DNA of 64,000 nt, from NCBI GenBank assembly GCA_016748015.1, contig JAAOMT010000227.1, positions 245,239 through 309,238 on the forward strand, written 5' to 3'. Made by a program: the position numbers and the translations under genes. The DNA is from Geosiphon pyriformis. Lineage: Eukaryota; Glomeromycota; Glomeromycetes; Archaeosporales; Geosiphonaceae. Numbering within the stretch: the stretch's first letter is position 1; each line of letters opens with the position of its first letter. Below are positions 11,460 to 21,698 of the stretch, one piece after another. Below the pieces are notes generated by a model. The model was not told where the DNA came from, made no database searches, and saw only the letters and a list, made by a program, of their open reading frames with translations.

Positions 11460-12910
11460 TCTCATTCATGACAATCTATTAGTATTTCCGTTTTTTTTTT
11501 CTTTTTTATAATGCACTGTATAATTAAATGATAAAAGTTCTATTTTCTATTTGGCATGGTGATTGTCTGCAAATTCTTGTTTCTGGATTGAAGTTAATCC
11601 TTTGTGATCAGTGTACACATCAAATTTTTGACTCAAGTATTCTTTCCATTTAATGACAGTCCAATAGATAACTAAATATTCCAGTGCTGGAGTTCTATAG
11701 TTCTTTTAAGCTGGACTTAAGCTTCTATTGGCATAAGTTATCAGATGTTCTCTTTCATTTGGTTTTCTCTGTGATAGTACTGTTTCCAATGATTGGCCTG
11801 ATATATCAGTAGTGATAATGAATGGTTTGCTGTGATCTGGATACATTAACACTGAAGCTTGAATAAGCTTTCTTCTTAGTGTGTCAAACACTTTTTGTTG
11901 AGCTTCTGTCCATTCATATTTTATATTTTTAGTTTGTAAATAATGGAGTGGCTAAGCCAGTTTAGAAAAGTTCTTAATAAAATGGTAATAATATCCAGCA
12001 AATCCCAAGAATGCTCTTAGTTCTGTCAAGTTGGTTGGTACTGGAAAGTTCTTTACTATTGTGATCTTATTTGGATCTATTTTAATACTATTTTTGCTTA
12101 CTACATGTCCCAAAAACTTGAGTTCTGTTTTTCCAAAGAAGTATTTATTGGCATTTAGTTTCAATTCTGCTTATTTGAGTCTTTCAAATATTTGTTGAAG
12201 ATGATGCAAATAATCATCAAATGTTTTTGAGAACACATTGGTGTTATCCAAGTATATAACTATTAATTTCTATAGTAGTCTAATATAGACAATTTCCATA
12301 AGTCTCTGAAAAGTGGCTGGAGTATTTATTAAGCCAAATGGTATAATCTCAAATTTGAAAGCCATTTTCTCTTTATCTTCTGGTTTCATGGCTACTTGTC
12401 AATAACTGCTGTCTAAGTCCAAAGTTGAGAACCATTTTTTTCCTTCAAAAGCATCAAACAGCTCTTAAATCTTTGGAGTCAGGTAACTATTTCCTTTAGT
12501 TACTCTATTCAGTTTTCAGTAATCTACACAAAAGTGAATTTTCTTATTTTTCTTATGGATTAGTACTATTGGTAATAATTATAGACTCATTAATAGTTGA
12601 ATTAGCCCATTGTTAAGCATCTGATTGATTTCTTAATGAATGATCTCATGACTAGCTGGTAGTATTCTGTATGCTCTCTGTTTAATTGGCATTGCATCTC
12701 CAGTCTTGATTTGATATTGGATGATGTCAGTTCTGCCAAATTTGTTTTTGTTGGCAAAGATGTCATTGAAATTGTTAAGTAGCATCTTGAGTTGCATACA
12801 TTGTAGTAGGTCTAAATTTTCCAAGTTCATTTGTTTCAATTGTTTTGGTTGGAGCAGATAACATTCTTCTTGTCCATATATAGTTTGAGATGTGATATCT
12901 ACATATCCAC
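11460..12910 (-). pseudogene. Element C reverse transcriptase and RNase H
   Basis: RT pieces: the pre-RT/N-terminal part (12633-12910, SGYVDITSQTIYGQEECYLL, FGRTDIIQYQIKTG), the thumb-side part (11952-12164, YFFGKTELKFLGHVVSK, ELRAFLGFAGYY) and RNase H (11706-11891, FIITTDISGQSLETVLSQ, keeping its first Asp). The RT active site near 12245-12260 reads YLDN instead of YLDD. TAT.TGG codons that are stops in B are intact here (IYWTVIKWKEYL near 11640-11675). Several stops remain. Confidence 0.85.
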
Positions 12911-13166
12911 TATTACTCATAGAAAGAAAACAGATATAGGAAAATAGTAGACCAATAAGCAAATAGTATGTAGCACATGAGCAATATCAGAAAACATGGC
13001 ATATTGCTCAGCAATGTAGAGCAATATCAGAAAACATGGCACATTGCTTAGCAATATGAAGCAATGTTAGAAAATTAGGGCACATTGCTCAGCAATGTGA
13101 GCATTGCTTAAAAAATCATAGCACATTGCTTGGAAATGTGAGCAATCTTATAAAACATCAATTATG

Positions 13167-13175
13167 TATATATAG
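13167..13175 (+). promoter_or_regulatory. TATA-like element of family-1 LTR
   Basis: TATATATAG, set in ATTATGTATATATAG, lies mid-LTR just before the R/U5-like part. The same string is at 24024-24032, 33376-33384, inverted in both C LTRs, and even survives in the decayed LTR near 39668-39678. Conservation against a mutating background suggests a promoter; no transcript evidence here. Confidence 0.5.
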
Positions 13176-13275
13176 TGATAACATTAGAAGTAGAAAAAGC
13201 AGAATTCATCAGTTCAAAACCTTCTACATCACAAATATTAATAAATAATTATTCATTATCCCAACCTACTTTCCA

Positions 13276-13298
13276 CTATCAACATAAAGTGTTGATAG
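13276..13298 (+). other. Conserved stem-loop in family-1 LTRs
   Basis: CTATCAACA-TAAAG-TGTTGATAG, a perfect 9-bp stem. The stem recurs in the B 3' LTR (one change), the C LTRs with a different loop, and weakly in the solo LTR. It could act in RNA 3'-end formation, packaging or strand transfer; the role is not shown by sequence. Confidence 0.45.
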
Positions 13299-13746
13299 TA
13301 ATTAATACTTAACCATACTGGAACAATAGCTCTTAATCATGGCTATTGATGAGATATTAACTTGCAATTGCTTTTGTTTATGTCTTTATTTTCTTTTATT
13401 TTCTTTTATTTCTTTTTGTTATTTCTTTGATTTTACTAAATTGATTAAGAATTAAGCGCTGAGATACAGACATCATAGAGACTGGTAAAAGACCTGTGAA
13501 ACAAGAGTAGAACACTCATAGATTTGAGGATAGCTTACTAGGAGGATTACCAGCCATCACACTGAGAAAAAAATTTGATAGAATTGCTATTCTGGGAGGC
13601 TACTGAAAACAACTATTAAATCTCTGTCCATTATACAAAAAACTTCACAACTAAAACCTTCAGATATCAACACCTAAGTACCAACTAAGCACCAAATTAC
13701 AGATTTGTTATTTGACTTGAGACCCCAAATAATTATCTGTAACATT

Positions 13747-13758
13747 TGGTGCTGCCTG
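13747..13758 (+). promoter_or_regulatory. Element B primer-binding site
   Basis: TGGTGCTGCCTG starts two bases after the 5' LTR, as in A and C. Complementary to a tRNA 3' end ending GCACCA. Confidence 0.65.
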
Positions 13759-13804
13759 TAAAGTATAATTCTACAGAGAACCAGCACCAACAAATAAATC
13801 AACA

Positions 13805-14672
13805 GTGGCAGAATCAAAAAGCATAGAAGCAAACCATTTAGAATTCACAAAATCCTTATTTCAACACTACTGTCAACACTTGAGATTAAACCACAATCAG
13901 ATATCAGCAGAATCAGTCTTCAATTTCTATGTCAATGAAAAAATTGTCTATTTGTTAGGAATACCAGTAAACACTGAATTAGCGAGAGAAACTTTTTACC
14001 ATAAATTAATCCAAAATACCAGCTTACTAACAAATTATAATTTCGCATTTATCATTACTAAGATTAATAAAGAAATTGAACATTACATACAACAAAGATA
14101 CCCAATCATTTATGCCAGTAAAGGCAAAGAAAAATTACAAACACCAGCAGTAACACTCCAACGGATCTAACCACCCATTTGGAAGAAACACAGAATTGAA
14201 TCACCAACAAATCCATCATACCACTATATATCTGGAAGCGCCATCAACATTACAGCAACAGATGTGTCCACATTACACACAGCATCAACCTTTGGATGAT
14301 TCTCATTTCAGAGTAAACAAAAGAAAAAAGATCTTCTAGGATCATATGGCACATATTTCAAAGGATTTAAGTTATGATCTTCAACACCATCAGGACTTTG
14401 ATCTCTGCTACAGCAACCAGATTTCAGAATCGCGAGTCTCTGGGAAGTAACGGATTCAAAAAAAGAACAAGAAGAAGAGAAAGAAGAATCTAAAGATCAA
14501 GAATTTACTTACCAGAACCTGATCCCAGAAAACCCAAACATTAAAACCCCAAATTTTCAGACTCAGCAAAATCCAAATTTGGAAAATCCAGAAATTGAGA
14601 CTTTGAATTTCTAAATGCAGCACAATCAGAATGATCACAACCCCAACATCAATGATCAATAACACTTACCTC
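13805..14672 (+). pseudogene. Element B gag N-terminal part
   Basis: 13805-14170 is open for 121 codons (VAESKSIEANHLEFTKSLFQ) and then continues in the same frame through stops to an acidic, Gln/Asn/Pro-rich region (about 14455-14672: EEEKEESKDQEF, ENPNIKTPNFQT). Homologous to 29018-29227 and 28379-28582 of C. The first codon is GTG with no upstream in-frame ATG before a stop near 13766; the same GTG occurs in A and C. Probably a matrix-like Gag segment; not a recognised domain. Confidence 0.6.
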
Positions 14673-14680
14673 CAGTAATC

Positions 14681-15850
14681 ATGATTAATTCAGCTCTACC
14701 AATCGACAAACAGCAACAGCAGTTACTTCAACCACCTCAACAACCACAGCAGCCACTTCAACAGCCACAACAACAACTGCAACAATCAAACATTGATCCA
14801 ATGGTCTACACTCTGATAGTAAAACTTGAAAAATTTACTGGCAAAAAAAACAACGCCCAAGTGTGGCTAAACAATGTGGAGAAAGCCATTATAGCCAACA
14901 GCTGGAATGATGCCAGAGCCATACAGGCTATTTTTTACTTTCTTCAAAATACCGCCAATTTATAATATCAAAGCTTGGCTAACAAACCCCAAGATTTTGC
15001 TGCATTTAAGCTTGCATTCCTACAATATTTTAGCAACAATAATAGTATTAATCGGCTAGCAAACACTTTCACCACTATCAAACAAGGGGAAAATGAAGCA
15101 GTCACTACTTACCTAAAATGCTTCCATAGGAATCTGTGTCAGATTCAAGCAATCCAAGCTGACTATTTTACAGTGCCCCAAATTCTAAACCAATTTATTA
15201 GAGGCCTGTGCAGTAGCATCCTCCAATGCATATGTCCAATGCATCCAGCAGATCTTCAAGCCACAGTTACCAATGCCTGAAATTTTGAAACAGCTGAACT
15301 CAAAGCTAACCATGCCCAAGCCGTTAACCTAGTGATGAATAGATCATCTGAATTGAATTCCAAATTGAAACAATTCAGTGATTCCATCAATCAGAAATTA
15401 GAGGAATACTTAGTTAACAATCATGCAATTTATCAGCCACCCCAATGATGCAATAATTTAGGAATCACAAATCACCCACAAAATCAGTTGTGTTCCTCAT
15501 CATCATCCAATCAGCTATGGCAGCAAGAAATGCATATTTGCTACTACTGTGGTAAACAAGGACATTTGAGAAGCAATTGTCAGTTAAGAATAGAAAACCA
15601 ACGATTGAGAAATCAATATTGAAACTCTGATTACAGGTTTCTAACTCTGAATTATCAATCAAGCTCAGCAACATATCAACTGACTTACCTGCCAATAATG
15701 CAACAGCCAATATATCAACCACCCGTATATCAACTTCCAGTTTATCCACCACAGCCACTGATAATATATCAACTGCCACAGCCACAAATAATTTATCAAA
15801 CACCCGCAGTTCAAACACCACCATCAAATCCAGCTCAAATAACATCAGAG
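14681..15850 (+). pseudogene. Element B gag capsid and CCHC nucleocapsid
   Basis: In the same frame: a Gln/Pro-rich linker, then LIVKLEKFTGKKNNAQVWLNNVEKA and DFAAFKLAFLQYFSNNN, typical retrotransposon Gag capsid blocks, then TVPQILNQFIRGL. The zinc knuckle at 15539-15580 reads CYYCGKQGHLRSNC, intact CX2CX4HX4C. A Tyr/Gln/Pro-rich tail (YQPPVYQLPVYPPQ) leads to the protease. Stops at 14963, about 15278 and about 15447 break the frame; Trp and Gln codons are the likely originals. Confidence 0.8.
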
Positions 15851-15989
15851 AACCCTAGATCAAGAGTCATCTAAAACTGGAGATCAGTAATGGTTGTTCA
15901 CCAACTGATTCTTAGTTCACCCAACCAGCCATTCGGATTACAACAGCAGAGTTCAGGAACTAGGTACACGTAAAACCCAAGTTCCCAGA

Positions 15990-16530
15990 ACTATTTAAGT
16001 CTTCTGGTTACTCCAGAAAGTGCCTCACCCAACAACTGGGAACCCAAACAGAAGCAACTGCTTACCAATATTCTGCCAGCCATTGTCATGGAAGACGAGT
16101 CTCTAGCAGCTATATTTTCTTTTGAAATCAAGGAACTGACAGAAACTCCTTTGTTCAGTGAAGCTGCACTTGAAGAAAAACCTATTACAGTGATATACAC
16201 GGATGCCAAAATTGATAATCAGTCTATCAAACTGATCCTAGATAGTGGATTAGCTAGCAGCATCATTACAAGACAGCTCATGGACCAATTAGATTGCTGA
16301 GTTGATCAAGCTGCCAATGCAAGGATAATTACTGCTGATGGAGCCACCAAGACACCAATTGGTAAAATAGATGCCCTACCCATTAAAGTCAATGGCATTA
16401 TTATACTGATCAAGGTATTAGTCATGGAAGCCACTCAGTACTAAGCACTCATTGGCAACAATTGGCTGTCCAAAACCCATGTAATACTCAATTGGAACAT
16501 TCAAGAGCTTCAGTTTAGTCAAAATGGTTA
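15990..16530 (+). pseudogene. Element B aspartic protease
   Basis: Retropepsin-like: MEDESLAAIFSFEI lead-in, VIYTDAKIDNQSIKLILDSGLA with an intact DSG triad (16241-16249), IITADGATKTPIGKID flap strands, and ALIGNNWLS near 16447-16473 (the I-G-x-x-W block that closes many Ty3-type proteases). A stop after QLDC (16298) is probably a former Trp or Arg codon. 17654-18194 repeats this exactly and is treated as an assembly copy. Confidence 0.85.
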
Positions 16531-16801
16531 ATACACACATGTACCAGTCACATGTGGCCATTTCAAACCCATCACCACACCATCAGCACCACTCATCAAG
16601 TTTAAAGAAGAAAAAGAGAAACCTACTTGGGAAGTATACCAAGTCTCTTTGGCTGATGAAGACCACAATAAGTTGCCGCTAATACTCTCCTGAGATAACA
16701 ATAACAAAAAAAAGCAGGAGGAAGAACTTACCTGGAATATTGACCAAGCCTGAGAAACTGATAATGACCAAGACAAATCAGCACACTGGGAGTGGAAAGA
16801 A

Positions 16802-17365
16802 ATGGACAAGGGAAAGGGAAAGGAGAAGAAAAAAGAAACTACCCCTACCAGCAGCACTTATAGTTTATACGCTTATACCTCATTACAACCACCCAATTAT
16901 TGTCAACCAAAATTAAAATGTGTCAATTGTGGCAAAAGATTGTCATCAATGAGCACTTGCTGTGGCAATGATAAAGAATATGCCATGGTCACAAAATTTT
17001 ATTGCCATCCATGCATTATAAAACACTTTGGATGACCAAAATGACAAGGAAAGTGGGATAATTAATTCTGTTTCACATGTGGAACTATCTTACCAAACGA
17101 AGAAATGTGGAATGACATTCCTGGGCACAGAGGAATATGCGACAAGACATGCCAGTACACTATCTTGATAAACAACTGAGTAAGCAAAAGAACACCAATT
17201 GACGACACCTGGAAAAGAGCATTGCAACAATTAGAAAGATACCTCCATGACGAACATGAACTCTGAAGAATGGCATATGCAAAAGCAGAAGGTGTGACCA
17301 TCAGCAAACTACTGGAAATCAAAAACAATCCTCTATCTCTTCCTGAACCCAAATATGTTCAAACT
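16802..17365 (+). pseudogene. Element B Cys-rich (zinc-binding?) module
   Basis: After a Lys/Glu-rich linker: CVNCGKRLSSMSTCC, KFYCHPCIIKHFG, GKWDN.FCFTCGTILPNEEMW and ICDKTCQYTILI, i.e. four paired-Cys groups, then a Leu/Lys/Glu-rich helix region ending LEIKNNPLSLPEPK. Stops sit at Trp/Arg-like positions. The pattern is kept in A, C, D and G, so it was a functional part of the polyprotein. Family not recognised; treble-clef or cross-brace zinc folds are possible. 18466-19029 is the assembly copy. Confidence 0.6.
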
Positions 17366-17385
17366 NNNNNNNNNNNNNNNNNNNN
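17366..17385. other. Assembly gap (20 N)
   Basis: A run of exactly 20 N inside element B, directly between the two duplicate 1644-bp units. A fixed-size gap of this sort marks a join of two contigs. Confidence 0.98.
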
Positions 17386-19029
17386 CCCGTATATCAACTT
17401 CCAGTTTATCCACCACAGCCACTGATAATATATCAACTGCCACAGCCACAAATAATTTATCAAACACCCGCAGTTCAAACACCACCATCAAATCCAGCTC
17501 AAATAACATCAGAGAACCCTAGATCAAGAGTCATCTAAAACTGGAGATCAGTAATGGTTGTTCACCAACTGATTCTTAGTTCACCCAACCAGCCATTCGG
17601 ATTACAACAGCAGAGTTCAGGAACTAGGTACACGTAAAACCCAAGTTCCCAGAACTATTTAAGTCTTCTGGTTACTCCAGAAAGTGCCTCACCCAACAAC
17701 TGGGAACCCAAACAGAAGCAACTGCTTACCAATATTCTGCCAGCCATTGTCATGGAAGACGAGTCTCTAGCAGCTATATTTTCTTTTGAAATCAAGGAAC
17801 TGACAGAAACTCCTTTGTTCAGTGAAGCTGCACTTGAAGAAAAACCTATTACAGTGATATACACGGATGCCAAAATTGATAATCAGTCTATCAAACTGAT
17901 CCTAGATAGTGGATTAGCTAGCAGCATCATTACAAGACAGCTCATGGACCAATTAGATTGCTGAGTTGATCAAGCTGCCAATGCAAGGATAATTACTGCT
18001 GATGGAGCCACCAAGACACCAATTGGTAAAATAGATGCCCTACCCATTAAAGTCAATGGCATTATTATACTGATCAAGGTATTAGTCATGGAAGCCACTC
18101 AGTACTAAGCACTCATTGGCAACAATTGGCTGTCCAAAACCCATGTAATACTCAATTGGAACATTCAAGAGCTTCAGTTTAGTCAAAATGGTTAATACAC
18201 ACATGTACCAGTCACATGTGGCCATTTCAAACCCATCACCACACCATCAGCACCACTCATCAAGTTTAAAGAAGAAAAAGAGAAACCTACTTGGGAAGTA
18301 TACCAAGTCTCTTTGGCTGATGAAGACCACAATAAGTTGCCGCTAATACTCTCCTGAGATAACAATAACAAAAAAAAGCAGGAGGAAGAACTTACCTGGA
18401 ATATTGACCAAGCCTGAGAAACTGATAATGACCAAGACAAATCAGCACACTGGGAGTGGAAAGAAATGGACAAGGGAAAGGGAAAGGAGAAGAAAAAAGA
18501 AACTACCCCTACCAGCAGCACTTATAGTTTATACGCTTATACCTCATTACAACCACCCAATTATTGTCAACCAAAATTAAAATGTGTCAATTGTGGCAAA
18601 AGATTGTCATCAATGAGCACTTGCTGTGGCAATGATAAAGAATATGCCATGGTCACAAAATTTTATTGCCATCCATGCATTATAAAACACTTTGGATGAC
18701 CAAAATGACAAGGAAAGTGGGATAATTAATTCTGTTTCACATGTGGAACTATCTTACCAAACGAAGAAATGTGGAATGACATTCCTGGGCACAGAGGAAT
18801 ATGCGACAAGACATGCCAGTACACTATCTTGATAAACAACTGAGTAAGCAAAAGAACACCAATTGACGACACCTGGAAAAGAGCATTGCAACAATTAGAA
18901 AGATACCTCCATGACGAACATGAACTCTGAAGAATGGCATATGCAAAAGCAGAAGGTGTGACCATCAGCAAACTACTGGAAATCAAAAACAATCCTCTAT
19001 CTCTTCCTGAACCCAAATATGTTCAAACT
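17386..19029 (+). repeat. Unit 2 of the duplication (probable false copy)
   Basis: Second copy of 15722-17365: tail of gag, protease (DSG at 17905-17913) and Cys-rich module. Reading continues smoothly into 19030 (FDIFGNIKNDSKEFHKHYQQLAPT), which is the expected next block of pol. Deleting one unit plus the gap gives a normal single element. Confidence 0.9.
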
Positions 19030-19462
19030 TTTGACATCTTTGGCAACATCAAGAATGACTCAAAGGAATTTCACAAACATTACCAGCAATTAGCACCCAC
19101 TAGAGAAGAACAGAAACACCCAATTATGTGACCACTGTTTGATTCCATGTAATTTCTAGTATTGTAATGAGTGTGACCTCATTTACAATCCACCACCACG
19201 CATGATCTATACAATCTCAGAAGAAGACAAACCAATGAGCAACTGCACATTAGAATTGGAATCAGTTTTTAATTCTGATTCAAACTCTAATAATGACGAT
19301 AACAAAAACACTGGTTTTAGCTCTGCTCAATATGGCAACAAAAGTTTCAATGATTCAGACTCTGATTCAAATTTGGAAATATACATTGTGCTTCCTGATC
19401 TCTTTAAGGAACAAAAACTCAAATAATATAGTGATAATAATGAAGATATCATATCTGAATGC
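19030..19462 (+). pseudogene. Element B linker with second Cys cluster
   Basis: KEFHKHYQQLAPTREEQK is followed by a frameshift near 19115-19130, after which LCDHCLIPCNF, stop, YCNECDLIYN appears (about 19125-19190). This small CX2C...CX2C cluster is also in A, C and G. Then a Ser/Asn/Asp-rich linker (SDSNSNNDDN-like) with LPDLFKEQKLK leads into dUTPase. Confidence 0.55.
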
Positions 19463-19984
19463 ATGCATGATACTGATACAGAATTTGATCTGAGATATTC
19501 AAGAAAAGATGCCATCAAAGTGGAACCAAATTCACACACATGTATTGATCTCAAAATAGCTCTGGAAATTTTAGCAACAACCATGGTTCAATTAGTATCT
19601 AAAAATAGCCTAGTGAAAAAAGAAATCAACATTAGAGGAGGAATAATTAATGCAGAGTATGTAGAAAATATCATTGCTATGCTACAAAATGACTCGGAAA
19701 AGACTTATACTATAGAACCAAATGAAAAGATAACACAAACAATATTTCTACTTTTGGTAAAAATAGCTTAGTTAGTTTCAGTGAGAAATAGAGAAGAATT
19801 AGGGATTACTGCTAGAGGGATACAGGGATTTGGATTAATGAGTAGAATAGATATACCAGTTAATATGACAGAAAAAGAGGTTATTGACAAAGGAGAAATT
19901 ATCTCAACCTGTCAATCAATCTCCATTTTACTATATAACCAGTATATGTTAACCATAAAAAGAGAAATAAGCTCAATTGTTTGA
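19463..19984 (+). pseudogene. Element B dUTPase-like domain
   Basis: Ordered dUTPase motifs: TEFDLRY (motif 1), SKNSLVKKE (motif 2, changed from SRSSLA), GGIINAEYVENI (motif 3, catalytic Asp replaced by Asn, codon 19649-19651), NEKITQTIFLLL (motif 4) and ARGIQGFGLMSR (motif 5). One stop after KIA (19769). The downstream RIDIPVNMTEK...IIST region leads into the pre-RT segment, with a frameshift near 19970-19985. Confidence 0.8.
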
Positions 19985-20016
19985 AGCAGAAGCCACTATT
20001 TGCGAATTAGAAGAGA

Positions 20017-21207
20017 TTGGACTTACTAATCTCTATATCAGCCAAAAGCCTCAAAAATATCAAAATTCCTATCTACAACACAATAGAAAGTGTTATTGAA
20101 ATACTAAAAAAAACCATTATTGGATATTTAACCACCGAAGTTGAGGATCAACCACCAAACCAAATTCCAGATTTTCCACAGCTTTGTGAATATGTGGACA
20201 TCACATTACAAACTATTTATGGATGAAGCAAATGTTATCTGCTCCAACCAAAACAATTGGAACAGATAAACATGAGGAATCTAGACCCACTCCAACAGAT
20301 GCAACTAAAGATGTTAGCCAACAAATTCAATAACATCTTTGCCAGTGAAAATAAATTTGGCAGAACCAACATAATCCAGCATTAGATTAAAACTGGAGAT
20401 GCAATGCTAATTAAACAAAGAGCATACAGAGTACTACCAGCTAGCCATGAGATCATTTGTTAAGAAATTAACCAAATGCTTGACAATGGGCTAATTCAGC
20501 CATCAATGAGTTCATGGTCGTCACCAGTGGTACTAGTCCAGAAGAAAAATGGAAAAATCCACTTTTGTGTAGACTACTGGAAACTGAATGGAGTAACAAA
20601 GAGTGATAGCTATCCAACTCCAAAGATCCAAGAACTATTCGACGCTTTTGGGGGAAATAAATGGTTCTCAACACTAGATTTAGATAGTGGTTACTGACAA
20701 GTAGCCATGAACCTAGTTGACAAAGAAAAAACAGCATTTACCACAAGAAAGGGAAATTTTGAGTTTGAAGTCATGCTATTTGAATTGATGAATGCTCCAG
20801 CAACATTCCAACAGCTCATGAAAATTGTCTATACTGGATTACTATGGAAATCAGTAGTCATATACTTGGATGACACCAATGTGTTCTCAAAAACATTCAA
20901 TGATCATCTGCATCATCTCCAACAAGTGTTTAAAAGATTAAAAAGAGCCAAACTAAAGCTAAATGCAACCAAATATTTCTTTGGAAAAACTGAACTCAAG
21001 TTTTTGGAACATGTGGTGAGCAAAGATGGAATCAAAATGGATACAGATAAGATTGCAATAGTAAAGAACTTTTCAGTACCAGCAAACTTGTCAGAACTAA
21101 GAGCATTTTTGGAATTTGCAGGCTATTATCGACATTTTATCAAGGATTTTTCTAAACTAGTCCAGCCACTTTACCATCTACAAACCAAGAATGTGAAGTA
21201 TGAATAG
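20017..21207 (+). pseudogene. Element B reverse transcriptase
   Basis: Pre-RT segment (NIKIPIYNTIESV, GYLTTEVEDQ) then RT: SSWSSPVVLVQKKNGKIHFC, VDYWKLN (Arg to Trp), FSTLDLDSGY followed by TGA where Trp is expected, FEFEVMLFELMNAPATFQ, YLDDTNVFS intact (about 20860-20890), YFFGKTELKFLEHVVSK, LSELRAFLEFAGYYRHFI. Stops at 20462 and 20696 are at former Gln/Trp-type codons. Synthesises cDNA from the element RNA inside Gag particles. Confidence 0.9.
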
Positions 21208-21680
21208 ACTGAAGCTCAACAAAAGGTGTTTGACACACTAAGAAGAAAGCTTATTCAAGCTCCAGTATTAATGTATTCAGATCACAGCAAACCATTTATC
21301 ATTACTATGAATGCATCAGGTCAAGCATTGGGAGCAGTACTATCACAGAAAAGACCAGATAGAAGAGAACATTCAGTAGCTTATGCCAGTAGAAGCTTAA
21401 GTCTAGCCAAAAAGAACTATGGAACACTAGCACTAGAACATTTAGCAATCTATTGAGCAGTCATAAAATAGAGAGAATACTTGAGCCAAAAGTTTGAAAT
21501 ATATATGGATCACAAGGGATTGACTTCAATCCAAAAACAAAAATTTGCAGACAACCATTATGTCAGATGGAAAATAGAACTTTCACCATTCAATTATACA
21601 GTACATTATAAAAAAAGAAAAGACAATGGAAATACTGATGGATTGTCGTAAATGAGACAAATCTAAAAACATTTTAACTT
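21208..21680 (+). pseudogene. Element B RNase H
   Basis: KVFDTLRRKLIQAPVLMYSD, then FIITMNASGQALGAVLSQ where the catalytic Asp of TDASG is Asn, SVAYASRSL, YGTLALEHLAIY followed by TGA and then TAG at the two Trp codons that are intact in C, YMDHKGL, and NTDGLS near the end. The frame closes at a stop after MRQI (about 21665) that is present in B, C and D. Confidence 0.85.
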
Positions 21681-21698
21681 AAAAATATATAACAAAAG

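Larger units (their letters stand above)
12911..13744 (+). repeat. Element B 5' LTR
   Basis: Starts TATTAC (TGTTAC with G-to-A) and ends GTAACA. Pairs with 23786-24601; the differences I compared (about 13140-13370) were all transitions. Near 12975-13145 are short repeats around the palindrome ACATTGCT-C-AGCAATGT, with one more partial unit than in the 3' LTR. Confidence 0.9.
15722..17365 (+). repeat. Unit 1 of an apparently identical 1644-bp duplication at a gap
   Basis: Appears identical to 17386-19029 (offset 1664) wherever I compared, and all three or four open frames in it recur with the same protein sequence. The second unit starts right after the N run and the first ends right before it. 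Other copies in the window differ by many transitions, so identity here points to unmerged contig overlap. Confidence 0.9.

Noticed and set aside
16528-16857. Minus-strand open frames across element B (also 17062-17352 and the duplicate set)
   Set aside because: They overlap the plus-strand pol frame carrying protease and Cys-rich motifs and show no domain themselves.
15722-19029. Biological tandem duplication of protease and Cys-rich module
   Set aside because: Apparent identity and exact placement around a 20-N gap favour an assembly artefact.
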